Source: a virus. Taken from it: 24,906 nt of DNA. The position numbers were made by a program, and so were the translations under genes. Every line of letters starts with the position of its first letter. Within the stretch, counting starts at the first letter, position 1. Under the pieces are notes generated by a model. That model made no database searches, was not told the origin of the DNA, and saw only the letters and a program-made list of their open reading frames with translations. The stretch is from the IMG/VR virus record IMGVR_UViG_3300042564_000193, positions 1 to 24,906 of that record; one strand, given 5' to 3'. Shown in pieces: positions 15,821 to 23,118 of this stretch.

Positions 15821-17395
15821 TTATGCGAACTTTGTTTGTGATCCAAATGCTGTAAAGGCAGCATCTCCTGTTTTTACTATAGTATATGAATAAATATCAA
15901 TACTGCTTGCATTTCCTGCTGATGGAGCAGTTCCATTTTGCCATTTTGGAGTTACAGAAGAACCATCAATTTGGAATCCTGTTTGATAATATGGAGTTAA
16001 ACCATTTGTAACAAAGAACACAACTGTTATAGAGTCATTTGTAGCAAGACTATCATTAAGTGTAGCTCCTGAGCTTCCACGAACATTTAGTGTCCAGTTA
16101 GCACTTGCATTTGATGTGTAATATAATATACCGCTTGTTAAAACGTCCAAAGGAATTGTTCCACTTGCTGCAGTTGCAGATACTGTTAAACGCTCTTCTG
16201 GTCCACGAAGGATTGTGTTTATATTTAAAGCATTTGTTAGTGTTGGAGCAGTTCCAAAAACTAGTGATCCAGATCCTGTTTCATCAGTTATAGCTGATAA
16301 AAGGTTTGCTGATGAAGGTGTTCCAAGGAATGTGGCAACTCCTGTTCCAAATGCATCTGTTCCAGCAAATTTTAATGTTTTACCAGAAGCAAGATTAATA
16401 TGCTCTGAAGATGTCCATGAGTCTGTAGCATCTACCCAGTTAAAGGTTTTATCGGTTGCACCCTTTAATGTGATACCGCCACCATCTGCTGTTGTGTCTG
16501 TAGGTGTTTCAACATCACCAAGAACAACGTTTTTGTCTTCTACTACAAGGCTGGTTGAGTTAATATTTGTTGTAGTTCCGTTTACTGTCAAGTCCCCAGA
16601 AATTGTTAAGTTAACTGCTGTAGCAGTTCCAGTAAATGCTGGCGCTGCAAGTGGAGCTTTAGCATCTAGTTGTGTTTGAATTGCCGAAGTTACTCCATCT
16701 ACATAGTTTAACTCTGTAGCGGTAGCAGTTACTGCAACGTCTTCGTTAATCTTAGGGCTTGTTAAAGTTTTATTTGTAAGGGTTTCAGTTCCAGCAAGTG
16801 AAGCTACATCGGCATCGCTAACTGCAGTATTTAGTTGAGCAAGAGTTGATGTAACTGTGTTTGAGCCAAGTGATATTGACTTGTTTGAAAGTGTATTTGT
16901 TGATGATGCTGTTACTGTAATATCGGATGTAAGTGCTACTGTGCCTGTTGCATCTGGGAAAGTAATTGTGCGATCTGCGCTAGGGTCTCCTGCTGAAAGA
17001 GTCAGCTCAAAAGCATCTGCAGTAGAACCTTCCATTGTAATTGTTGAAGTAAATACTCCGATGTCTGTAATATCTGAAAGGTTTCCAGTTGTAATAACTG
17101 TTCCTGTTACGTTAGGAAGGGTAATTGTGCGATCAGCAGTAGGGTCTGTTACTTGAAGTGTAGTTTCATAAGAATCGGCGGTAGCACCTTCAAAAGTAAT
17201 GCTAGTTCCAAAAGCAGGATTTACTGTGGAGTTAATATCAGAAAAATAATCTAGATCAGCCCAGTGGTTTGTTCCATCGCCAATTTTAAATTTATTTGTG
17301 TCTGACTCCCAGCCCATTTCACCAGCATTTAATACTGGGTTAGCAGAGGTCCATTGAGAGGCAGTTCCTCTACGCTGTTGCATTCTTGTTGCCAT
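15821..17395 (-). CDS. tail fibre protein, modular
   Basis: This 524-residue protein is a probable fibre or tail-tip appendage. Residues 1-50 (MATRMQQRRGTASQWTSANP, VLNAGEMGWESDTNKFKIGD) match the N-terminal domain found in many fibre and tropism proteins (hyaluronidase/Mtd-like start). Two copies of a beta unit follow: about 66-104 (TFEGATADSYETTLQVTDPT, ADRTITLPNVTGTV) and about 118-158 (MEGSTADAFELTLSAGDPSA). A third copy occurs in the 681-residue fibre. Residues 351-390 (GVATFLGTPSSANLLSAITD, ETGSGSLVFGTAPTL) also recur there. The C-terminal 125 residues differ and may be the distal domain. AGAAGGAG lies before the ATG and an extended -10 upstream. Confidence 0.8.
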   Translation of the reverse strand: MATRMQQRRGTASQWTSANPVLNAGEMGWESDTNKFKIGDGTNHWADLDYFSDINSTVNPAFGTSITFEGATADSYETTLQVTDPTADRTITLPNVTGTVITTGNLSDITDIGVFTSTITMEGSTADAFELTLSAGDPSADRTITFPDATGTVALTSDITVTASSTNTLSNKSISLGSNTVTSTLAQLNTAVSDADVASLAGTETLTNKTLTSPKINEDVAVTATATELNYVDGVTSAIQTQLDAKAPLAAPAFTGTATAVNLTISGDLTVNGTTTNINSTSLVVEDKNVVLGDVETPTDTTADGGGITLKGATDKTFNWVDATDSWTSSEHINLASGKTLKFAGTDAFGTGVATFLGTPSSANLLSAITDETGSGSLVFGTAPTLTNALNINTILRGPEERLTVSATAASGTIPLDVLTSGILYYTSNASANWTLNVRGSSGATLNDSLATNDSITVVFFVTNGLTPYYQTGFQIDGSSVTPKWQNGTAPSAGNASSIDIYSYTIVKTGDAAFTAFGSQTKFA

Positions 17396-17423
17396 TTAGA
17401 GCTCCTTCTGTATCCCCTGTTAT

Positions 17424-17454
17424 ATTATATCAGACAATTAGTTAAAATTGTCAG
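17424..17454 (-). promoter_or_regulatory. extended -10 promoter for fibre and Phe/Pro genes
   Basis: Minus strand TGA-TATAAT (TATAAT at 17429-17424) with a -35-like CTGACA at 17454-17449, spacer 19 nt. The -35 lies in the end of the preceding gene. The leader of about 20-25 nt includes AGAAGGAG. Confidence 0.6.
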
Positions 17455-17890
17455 TTGCTACTCCGCCATCGTATGTTGCTTCAAATGATGCTGTATTGTA
17501 TAGTCCAGCACTTACAAGAACACCTGGTTCATTGTATGAGCCACCACTAATAAATGTGCTAACAATTAGTCCGCTTCCATCAATTGAAGTATCATGTATA
17601 TGGTCTTTTAATGTTTCTGCATCTTCAAGGGTTGCAATTGCTACCCATTCAGAATTATAATAAATATGAACACGTTCTGTTAGCGTATCAAACCATAAAT
17701 TTCCATTTGCTGGAGATGCTGGTTGTGTTGTTCCAATTGTTGGTGATCCAACAGCTGTATCTACATATAATTTTGTTGTTGCATGTGCATTTTCAGTAGG
17801 AGTGGCAACTGTAACAGTTCCTCCAAAAGTTCCGCCATCGGCAACGTTAATGCCATGCTTTACTTTAAAGTCTCTATTAAATGTTGCCAC
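17438..17890 (-). CDS. short tail fibre-related protein
   Basis: This 150-residue protein starts at a GTG (17890) after AAAGAGGT. Its first part, MATFNRDFKVKHGINVADGG, resembles the first part of the neighbouring 681-residue fibre (MATVVKDFRVKAGLVVEGST), so both may attach to the same place on the tail. The middle (HATTKLYVDTAVGS, ANGNLWFDTLTERVHIYYNS) is a fibre-type beta region. The last part, VLVSAGLYNTASFEATYDGG, recalls a segment of the large LamG-like tail protein (LLVDAGLYNSSA...YDGG). It sits 17 nt after the larger fibre gene. It could be a short fibre or a fibre attachment partner. Confidence 0.7.
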   Translation of the reverse strand: MATFNRDFKVKHGINVADGGTFGGTVTVATPTENAHATTKLYVDTAVGSPTIGTTQPASPANGNLWFDTLTERVHIYYNSEWVAIATLEDAETLKDHIHDTSIDGSGLIVSTFISGGSYNEPGVLVSAGLYNTASFEATYDGGVATDNFN

Positions 17891-17907
17891 AATCTACCTC
17901 TTTCTAA

Positions 17908-19953
17908 TTATGCTTCGATATAAACTTTGTTAACTTTAACAACAGTATCTGATGCTGCGCCAGTAACCTGAAGAAGAACGTTTCCACCGCTGTAAACAGC
18001 ATCGGTTGTTCCTAGTTGGGCATTGCTGATTACATCTGCATACTCTGTTAAGTAAACGTTATTTGATCCATCAACTGTAACAAGCAGTTCAATTACTTCA
18101 ATGTCAGTTCCCTTTTTCATTTGAACAATATACTTTGCAGATGAATAAGTTGTTGCTGACCATGTGTCAATTGTTGTTGCTGAAGTTGATGCGGTTGCTG
18201 TAGCAGTTCCAAGCAAAGCATCTGTCAGTGTGATAGATGTTGCTGTTGCTGCACCAATATTTGGAGTAACAAGAGTTGGTGTATTAGCAAATACTAGAGC
18301 ACCAGTTCCTGTTTCATCAGTTACTGCTGAGATAAGGTTTGCAGAAGATGGTGTAGCTAAAAATGTTGCTACGCCAGCTCCAAGACCTGAGATACCAGTT
18401 GCTACTGGAAGACCAGTTGCGTTTGTCAAAGTTCCTGCTGATGGGGTTCCAAGATCAGGAGTTGTCAATGTTGGAGATGTAAGAGTCTTGTTAGTAAGAG
18501 TCTGTGTGCCTGTTAATGTAACTACTGTTGAATCAATATCAAGAGTGTTTCCAGTCTTGTCTAATCCTGTTCCAGCAATTATTTGTCCAAGACCAGTAAA
18601 CTGGGTAAAGGTAAGTCCTGTAGTTCCAACTGTGATTGGACCATTTGTAGTTAATACATATCCAGAATCTGCGTTAACAGTTCCTTCTTCTACGAATACC
18701 GCAAAACTTGCAGTAAGTTCTGCACCTGTGTCTGCATCTGCTGCACGAGTAAAAGTTGGTGATGCATCTCCACCATAAACATAAATACCATTTTCAGATG
18801 TAGTTGTTTGATTTTTTACTAAAAGCCTGTCTCCAGTGTCGAAAGTAATGCCATCAAATACAGCTGGACTTGCTCCACCATATCCAACGAAAAACATATT
18901 TGCAGTTGTAGCAGCTTTAACTGATGCTTTCCAGTCAATACCTTGTGCTGCTGAATCTACATAAGACTTTGTTGCTGCATCTGTTGCATCAGTTGGTGTT
19001 CCAAGACCTGTGATCTTGTTTGTTCCCATTGCAATTGCACCAGTCATAGTGCCACCAGCAAGTGCTAATTTATTTCCAAGATCTGTTGTAAGTCCTGAAA
19101 TTTTTGACTGAGCAATTGCTGCAGCAGAGTTGATGTCTGCATCTACAATTGTGTCATTAGCAATCTTTGCTGAAGTAACTGCCTGATCTACAATTTTTGC
19201 TGTTTCTACAGAGTCTGCAGCAAGTTTACCAGCAGTTACGTTAGCATCTGTAATTTTTGCTGTGGTTACTGCGCCATCTGCAAGTTTACCAGTGGTTACG
19301 TTTAAGTCTGCAAGTTTACCAGTAGTTACGTTTAAATTTTTAATACTTGCTGTTTCTACAGAATCTGAAGCCATCTTAGCAGCGGTTACATTACCATCTC
19401 TAATGTTTGCTGTTTCAACTGCGCTAGTTGCAAGTTTTGCTGCTGTTACGTTAGCATCTCTAATGTTTGCTGTTTCAACTGCGCTAGTTGCAAGTTTTGC
19501 TGCTGTTACGTTAGCATCAAGAATCTTTGCGGTTGTAACTGAGTCTGAAGCAAGTAGTGTTGCTGTAACTGTGCCAGTATCACCAGTTGTAATTACGGTT
19601 CCTGATACGTCAGGAAGTGTTATTGTGCGATCTGCTGTTGGGTCAGTTACTGTAACTGTTGTTTCAAAATCATTTGCTGTAGCACCTTCAAATACAATGC
19701 TTGATTCAAAAGATCCAACTGCTGCTGGGGCTGCCCACTTAACACCATTGGTTGCTGAATCATCTGCTGTAAGAACGTAATTATTTGTTCCAACTGCAAG
19801 ACGAGTTACCGCATCTGCACCAGAGGCTACTAGCAAATCACCTTTTGCATCTACTAGTGCTTCTGTTAATATATCATGTGAGTTAACGGTCGCAGTTGAT
19901 CCTTCAACTACAAGTCCCGCTTTTACTCTAAAATCTTTTACTACTGTTGCCAT
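17908..19953 (-). CDS. long repetitive tail fibre protein
   Basis: This 681-residue protein is a probable tail fibre. Residues 1-20 share the start of the short neighbouring protein. Residues about 86-124 (IVFEGATANDFETTVTVTDP, TADRTITLPDVSGTV) are the same module as in the 524-residue fibre. Residues about 130-275 are around 14 ten-residue repeats of the form NVTAAKLATS/AVETANIRDA, likely a beta-helical or coiled shaft. Then come ALAGGTMTGAIAMGTNKITG and the TDATDAATKSYVDSA segment common in phage fibres, and finally a distal region (WKASVKAATTANMFFVGYGG to the end). AAGGAG lies 8 nt before the ATG. No promoter is evident between it and the preceding 148-residue gene. Confidence 0.82.
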   Translation of the reverse strand: MATVVKDFRVKAGLVVEGSTATVNSHDILTEALVDAKGDLLVASGADAVTRLAVGTNNYVLTADDSATNGVKWAAPAAVGSFESSIVFEGATANDFETTVTVTDPTADRTITLPDVSGTVITTGDTGTVTATLLASDSVTTAKILDANVTAAKLATSAVETANIRDANVTAAKLATSAVETANIRDGNVTAAKMASDSVETASIKNLNVTTGKLADLNVTTGKLADGAVTTAKITDANVTAGKLAADSVETAKIVDQAVTSAKIANDTIVDADINSAAAIAQSKISGLTTDLGNKLALAGGTMTGAIAMGTNKITGLGTPTDATDAATKSYVDSAAQGIDWKASVKAATTANMFFVGYGGASPAVFDGITFDTGDRLLVKNQTTTSENGIYVYGGDASPTFTRAADADTGAELTASFAVFVEEGTVNADSGYVLTTNGPITVGTTGLTFTQFTGLGQIIAGTGLDKTGNTLDIDSTVVTLTGTQTLTNKTLTSPTLTTPDLGTPSAGTLTNATGLPVATGISGLGAGVATFLATPSSANLISAVTDETGTGALVFANTPTLVTPNIGAATATSITLTDALLGTATATASTSATTIDTWSATTYSSAKYIVQMKKGTDIEVIELLVTVDGSNNVYLTEYADVISNAQLGTTDAVYSGGNVLLQVTGAASDTVVKVNKVYIEA
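19395..19518 (-). repeat. 60-nt tandem repeat in fibre shaft
   Basis: Positions 19395-19458 are identical to 19455-19518, a perfect tandem repeat of 60-nt period coding a 20-residue (two decapeptide) unit, KLATSAVETANIRDANVTAA. Flanking repeats are diverged, so this duplication is recent. Confidence 0.9.
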
Positions 19954-19968
19954 CTTATATCTCCTTGG

Positions 19969-20415
19969 TTAGGCCTTTAATCCCATACGCATGTAGCGTA
20001 GAGTTATAGGTGTTATTCCCCCTACTGGAACAACAGTTAGTGAAACTGTATCTCCAGCCCGTGAAACAGAGATGGTGCCAATATTCCCATCATTATCTAT
20101 CGTTCCATACTGACTGACGCTAACATCTACTCCGTCAACCAGAATATCCATTGATGTAGTGAAAAACTTGTTTGCTCCACCAGCTACATATTTAATAGAG
20201 ATTACGTATTTCATTGATCTAAACTCAGTTGCAGAAAAATTATCAAATACTGTTGAATTTTCAATACCATTGATTGTTGATTCATTATTGCCATCTGATC
20301 CAAGATCAGTGGACCTAGCAGAAGCACTATCGATTAGGTCTTCATAGTTTGCTTGTGTTGGGCGGTCTCCTGTTTGGAAGAGGGCCTTTACGTTTGCTAT
20401 TGATATTTTCGCCAT
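19969..20415 (-). CDS. small structural protein of unknown role
   Basis: This protein has 148 residues. It starts MAKISIANVKALFQTGDRPT, QANYEDLIDS, a type of start seen in fibre or baseplate-associated proteins. The rest is beta-rich: SMKYVISIKYVAGGANKFFT, TSMDILVDGVDVSVSQYGT, and a last VSLTVVPVGGITPITLRYMR. I do not recognise a defined function. It lies between the small structural genes and the long fibre gene. The -10 element TGA-TATAAT ends 6 nt before the ATG, and no Shine-Dalgarno sequence is present, so the mRNA is probably leaderless. Confidence 0.7.
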   Translation of the reverse strand: MAKISIANVKALFQTGDRPTQANYEDLIDSASARSTDLGSDGNNESTINGIENSTVFDNFSATEFRSMKYVISIKYVAGGANKFFTTSMDILVDGVDVSVSQYGTIDNDGNIGTISVSRAGDTVSLTVVPVGGITPITLRYMRMGLKA

Positions 20416-20421
20416 AATGGA

Positions 20422-20430
20422 ATTATATCA
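20422..20430 (-). promoter_or_regulatory. extended -10 promoter, leaderless start
   Basis: Minus strand TGA-TATAAT (TATAAT at 20427-20422) lies in the 21-nt gap between genes and ends 6 nt before the ATG at 20415, so the first transcribed base should be at the start codon. Confidence 0.6.
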
Positions 20431-20436
20431 TATATT

Positions 20437-20742
20437 TTAAAGTATATAGTTATTGATTCCGATTATTTGAAGTCCAATACCTGGAATTCCAGCATTTGCT
20501 CCTAAGAGTCCGATGCTTGTAAATCTAACTCTAAATGGAAGAACTTCAATAGCAATAGAGGTTTTTTCATTTTCAATAACATTTAATTCTGGATAGTCTG
20601 TTTCTTGCATAGATGCAAAAAAAGGTTTCACATCTGTAATGATTGCTGAACTAGTAAGATCATTTAGTTCTGTTAGTGGATAACTTTTTGAATTTATTTC
20701 TGAAGGTATAAACCCTTTTTCAATTATAACAACTGATGCCAT
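20437..20742 (-). CDS. small structural protein of unknown role
   Basis: This protein has 101 residues: MASVVIIEKGFIPSEINSKS, YPLTELNDLTSSAIITDVKP and a C-terminal part rich in Ile and Gly (GIPGIGLQIIGINNYIL). It has no signal peptide and no clear membrane segment. It probably belongs to the tail-appendage set, as it is coupled to the upstream gene by a TAATG overlap and has GAGGAG seven nt before the ATG. No family is recognised. Confidence 0.65.
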   Translation of the reverse strand: MASVVIIEKGFIPSEINSKSYPLTELNDLTSSAIITDVKPFFASMQETDYPELNVIENEKTSIAIEVLPFRVRFTSIGLLGANAGIPGIGLQIIGINNYIL

Positions 20743-21155
20743 TATGACTCCTCGTTGTTTGTAATATCCTCAACTATAATCATTGATCCACGAGCAACAG
20801 TCCATACACGGGTTGCATCTCTTAATTCAATATCAAATATATCTCCAGTATTTAAGCTTCTTGATTCGGCAGATGTTAAAGATACTGTAAATTCTCCTAG
20901 ACCATCTCCAATTTCCGCTTCTGGAAAAATTGTTCTTACATGTGCTGCAGTATTACTATCTATGTCTCCTGCTACAGTTGGTCTTTTAATTTCCATTTCA
21001 ATATCCCAGTCAGCAATTACTAATGGGTCTTTGTTGTCATCTGTAACATATACTCTAAATGCTGCTGTGTCACCCTTTACGACTGTCCAAGTAACCGTTG
21101 GTGGTTTAGAGCCAATGGAATAAGAATCCTGTCCTGTAGTTCTAAATGTTGCCAT
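20742..21155 (-). CDS. small beta-rich protein, BppU-like
   Basis: This 137-residue protein has a single beta-sandwich appearance: PTVTWTVVKGDTAAFRVYVT, DDNKDPLVIADWDIEMEIKR, then EFTVSLTSAESRSLNTGDIF and DIELRDATRVWTVARGSMII. The pattern of a property description with 'MEIKRP' and 'YDIELRD' type strands resembles the N-terminal domain of baseplate upper proteins of Gram-positive phages, which anchor receptor-binding proteins. The ATG at 21155 overlaps the upstream stop (TAATG) after AAGGAAGG, and the stop overlaps the next gene in the same way. The relation is suggested by sequence feel only. Confidence 0.6.
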   Translation of the reverse strand: MATFRTTGQDSYSIGSKPPTVTWTVVKGDTAAFRVYVTDDNKDPLVIADWDIEMEIKRPTVAGDIDSNTAAHVRTIFPEAEIGDGLGEFTVSLTSAESRSLNTGDIFDIELRDATRVWTVARGSMIIVEDITNNEES

Positions 21156-21688
21156 TATAATAAGCCTTCCTTAAGTGCTCCCCAAGTTGATGCTCTTGAT
21201 CTAGGAGATGTAACAATAATAACACCAGTTGTTGAATCAGATTTTGCAACAACGCCAACTGTTACAACATTTGATGCTGGCTTAGTTGCTGTGAGTCCTC
21301 CACCAGCTGCAACATATAACACATTTCCAGCGGTATATGAATTAGTATTAATACTAGAAAAAACTCCAGAGACAATAATAACCCCATCAGTAGAATTTCC
21401 AATATTAGATTGAGCTAATCCTACTACTGGGAATGTTCCTATAGTTGATGCATTTGCTTTTGCAATTGTTGGTTTAGTTGAATACCCTGAAATATATACT
21501 GGATCACCTTTTGCAATTGATACTCCGCTAACATTTCTAACTTCTAATGTATGATATGCAACTCCAACAATGGCTGGTAGCATTAAGTCAATTGCTTCAG
21601 CTAATGATTGAATATCTCCGTGAACATCAACGGGATCTGTTGATAATGGGAACGGTAAATCATAGGTAGATGTCTGTCCTGAAGCCAT
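21155..21688 (-). CDS. small tail-associated structural protein
   Basis: This 177-residue protein starts MASGQTSTYDLPFPLSTDPV, DVHGDIQSLAEAIDLMLP, a type of start common in phage fibre-associated proteins. From residue 45 it has a beta pattern rich in Val, Gly and Thr (HTLEVRNVSGVSIAKGDPVY, GVIIVSGVFSSINTNSYTAG, NVLYVAAGGGLTAT) like the small decoration or fibre domains called DUF2190-like. It is the first gene of the block. TGG-TATAAT ends 6 nt before its ATG and no ribosome site is present, so the mRNA is probably leaderless. It is divergent from the lysozyme-like gene. Confidence 0.65.
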   Translation of the reverse strand: MASGQTSTYDLPFPLSTDPVDVHGDIQSLAEAIDLMLPAIVGVAYHTLEVRNVSGVSIAKGDPVYISGYSTKPTIAKANASTIGTFPVVGLAQSNIGNSTDGVIIVSGVFSSINTNSYTAGNVLYVAAGGGLTATKPASNVVTVGVVAKSDSTTGVIIVTSPRSRASTWGALKEGLL

Positions 21689-21694
21689 TTATCC

Positions 21695-21703
21695 ATTATA
21701 CCA
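21695..21703 (-). promoter_or_regulatory. extended -10 promoter heading structural block, leaderless
   Basis: Minus strand TGG-TATAAT (TATAAT at 21700-21695), 6 nt before the ATG at 21688. The upstream region is nearly all A and T. It is divergent from the lysozyme promoter. Confidence 0.6.
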
Positions 21704-21750
21704 CCTGTGAAATATTAATTTATTAATTTTATAAAAAATGTTATCAAAAC

Positions 21751-21780
21751 TTGCTTTTTACCTAGAATTCATGTTATACT
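21751..21780 (+). promoter_or_regulatory. promoter for lysozyme-like gene
   Basis: The -35-like TTGCTT (21751-21756) and extended TGT-TATACT (TATACT 21775-21780) are separated by 18 nt. Transcription should start near 21787, just before the hairpin at 21788. Confidence 0.65.
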
Positions 21781-21787
21781 TATATCA

Positions 21788-21805
21788 TGCTACCGACTGG
21801 TAGCA
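21788..21805 (+). promoter_or_regulatory. 5'-end hairpin or operator of lysozyme mRNA
   Basis: TGCTACC and GGTAGCA form a perfect 7-bp stem with a GACT loop, beginning within 1-2 nt of the predicted transcription start. It could protect the 5' end of the mRNA or, as an inverted repeat at the start site, bind a repressor. Confidence 0.55.
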
Positions 21806-21829
21806 ATTGTTCTCTAGGAGGTTATTATT

Positions 21830-22399
21830 ATGAGAAGAGACAAGAAGGCTTGGATTGGAATCCTATCTTTAGTTGGATTATTGGCACCTATAAGTAATCA
21901 GGCTAATGCTATAAGTGTTACAGTTGATAATAATTTACTAAGTAAAACGTCAGTTAAATCTGTTGATCCCGCCCCCAAAGGGGCATTTTTGGTTTCTAAG
22001 GTTAGAAATCAAGTAGCACTTAAAAAATACAAGAATGCAGATAGTCTAACCGACTACCAGTTAATTGATTTGCTTAAGGCTGTAGGGTTTACTGGAACAG
22101 GTTTAAAGACTGCTTGGGCTGTAGCTAAAGCAGAGTCAAATGGTAGGCCTTTTGCCTTTAATGGTAATGAAAAAACTGGAGACAATTCTTACGGGGTATT
22201 CCAGATAAATATGATTGGCCACCTAGGTCCTGATCGTAGAGAAAAGTTTGACTTAGACTTTAATGCCGAATTATTTAGCCCTGTCAAAAATGCAGAAATT
22301 GTATTTCATATGACTAAGGGTGGAACAGATTGGAAAGCTTGGAAATATGCTAAGACTCCTGCTGTTCAAAAATGGCTAAAGAAATATCCTAATAAATAA
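21830..22399 (+). CDS. exported lysozyme-like/lytic transglycosylase protein
   Basis: This 189-residue protein probably cuts peptidoglycan. Residues 1-27 form a Sec signal peptide: MRRDKK, a hydrophobic core (WIGILSLVGLLAP) and a cleavage site ANA after residue 27. Residues about 85-150 carry the lysozyme-like core with catalytic Glu102 (AVAKAESNGRPFAFN), followed by GDNSYGVFQINM, typical of SLT-type or related domains, and AEIVFHM and WKAWKYAK near the end. AGGAGG lies 8 nt before the ATG. It is the only plus-strand gene, with its own promoter, hairpin and terminator. Secretion without a holin is possible. Whether it acts as endolysin, in virion release or as a host-wall enzyme is not shown. 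Confidence 0.8.
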   Translation: MRRDKKAWIGILSLVGLLAPISNQANAISVTVDNNLLSKTSVKSVDPAPKGAFLVSKVRNQVALKKYKNADSLTDYQLIDLLKAVGFTGTGLKTAWAVAKAESNGRPFAFNGNEKTGDNSYGVFQINMIGHLGPDRREKFDLDFNAELFSPVKNAEIVFHMTKGGTDWKAWKYAKTPAVQKWLKKYPNK

Positions 22400-22414
22400 A
22401 AATTAAATACAGAT

Positions 22415-22442
22415 AAAACCCCTGGATTATTCTGGGGGTTTT
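22415..22442. terminator. bidirectional hairpin terminator between convergent genes
   Basis: AAAACCCC (22415-22422) and GGGGTTTT (22435-22442) form an 8-bp stem with a 12-nt loop, followed on the plus strand by ATTTTTAT. It ends the lysozyme mRNA and, read from the other side, lies 4 nt after the stop of the dehydrogenase gene, so it can serve both. Confidence 0.85.
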
Positions 22443-22446
22443 ATTT

Positions 22447-23115
22447 TTATCTAAATATAGAATTATTTATATGGCTAATATTTATACTATTTACATTAAA
22501 ATGACTTGGTAACGAAGATACCCAAAGAATAGACTGAGCAAGATCTTCTGCCGTCAATGCATTGTCCTTCTTTTCTGATTGAGTATCAATTGTTCCAGGA
22601 CAAATTTCAGTAATCTTAATATTATATGATGGGAACTCTATTCTCATGGTTTCCAATAAGCCAATTTGTCCTCTTTTAGCATTTGTATAATTACCACCGC
22701 CAGGATAGGGAACATTGCCTCCTATAGAAGTTACAAAAATAATTGTTGGAGATGTTGATCTTTGCATACACGGAACAAAAAGTTGGGAAAGATACATTGG
22801 TCCTGAAACATTAATGTCATAGGCAATCCTAAAATTTACCATAGTTTCTTCTATAATATTTTTGGGGTTTGAACCACCTCCAGCATTATTAACTAAAAGA
22901 TCTAAAGTAATATCTTTATATTTTTCAAAAAAAGATTTGATTTGACTTTCATCTGTAATGTCTAATTGATAGGTTTCAACATTATCAAAATTTGATTCTT
23001 TTAATTTTGACAAATTTCTAGAAACAGCAATAACCCGATATCCATTTTCAGATAAAAGTTTGACTGTGGCATATCCAACACCTTTACTTGCTCCAGTTAC
23101 TATAGCAGTTTTCAC
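22447..23115 (-). CDS. short-chain dehydrogenase/reductase
   Basis: This 222-residue enzyme is a classical SDR that should bind NAD(P)H and reduce or oxidise an unknown substrate. It has TGASKGVG (7-14) for the cofactor, D52 (LDIT), NNAG (76-79), and the catalytic set Asn102, Ser130 (VTS), Tyr143 and Lys147 (YTNAK). PG near residue 173 (CPGTIDT) is also typical. Length is slightly short for the family, with a reduced C-terminal part. It starts at a GTG, 3 nt after the upstream oxygenase stop, so it is translated as the last gene of that operon. The substrate is unknown; it might act with the oxygenases on the same molecule. Confidence 0.88.
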   Translation of the reverse strand: MKTAIVTGASKGVGYATVKLLSENGYRVIAVSRNLSKLKESNFDNVETYQLDITDESQIKSFFEKYKDITLDLLVNNAGGGSNPKNIIEETMVNFRIAYDINVSGPMYLSQLFVPCMQRSTSPTIIFVTSIGGNVPYPGGGNYTNAKRGQIGLLETMRIEFPSYNIKITEICPGTIDTQSEKKDNALTAEDLAQSILWVSSLPSHFNVNSINISHINNSIFR

Positions 23116-23118
23116 TAA

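Noticed and set aside
16105-17156. Plus-strand frames antisense to the 524-residue fibre
   Set aside because: Complement of fibre beta repeats; no initiation signals; biased composition.
18164-19780. Plus-strand frames of 204 and 172 codons antisense to the long fibre gene
   Set aside because: They mirror the repeats of the fibre gene (Val/Ala/Ser-rich) and lack start signals.
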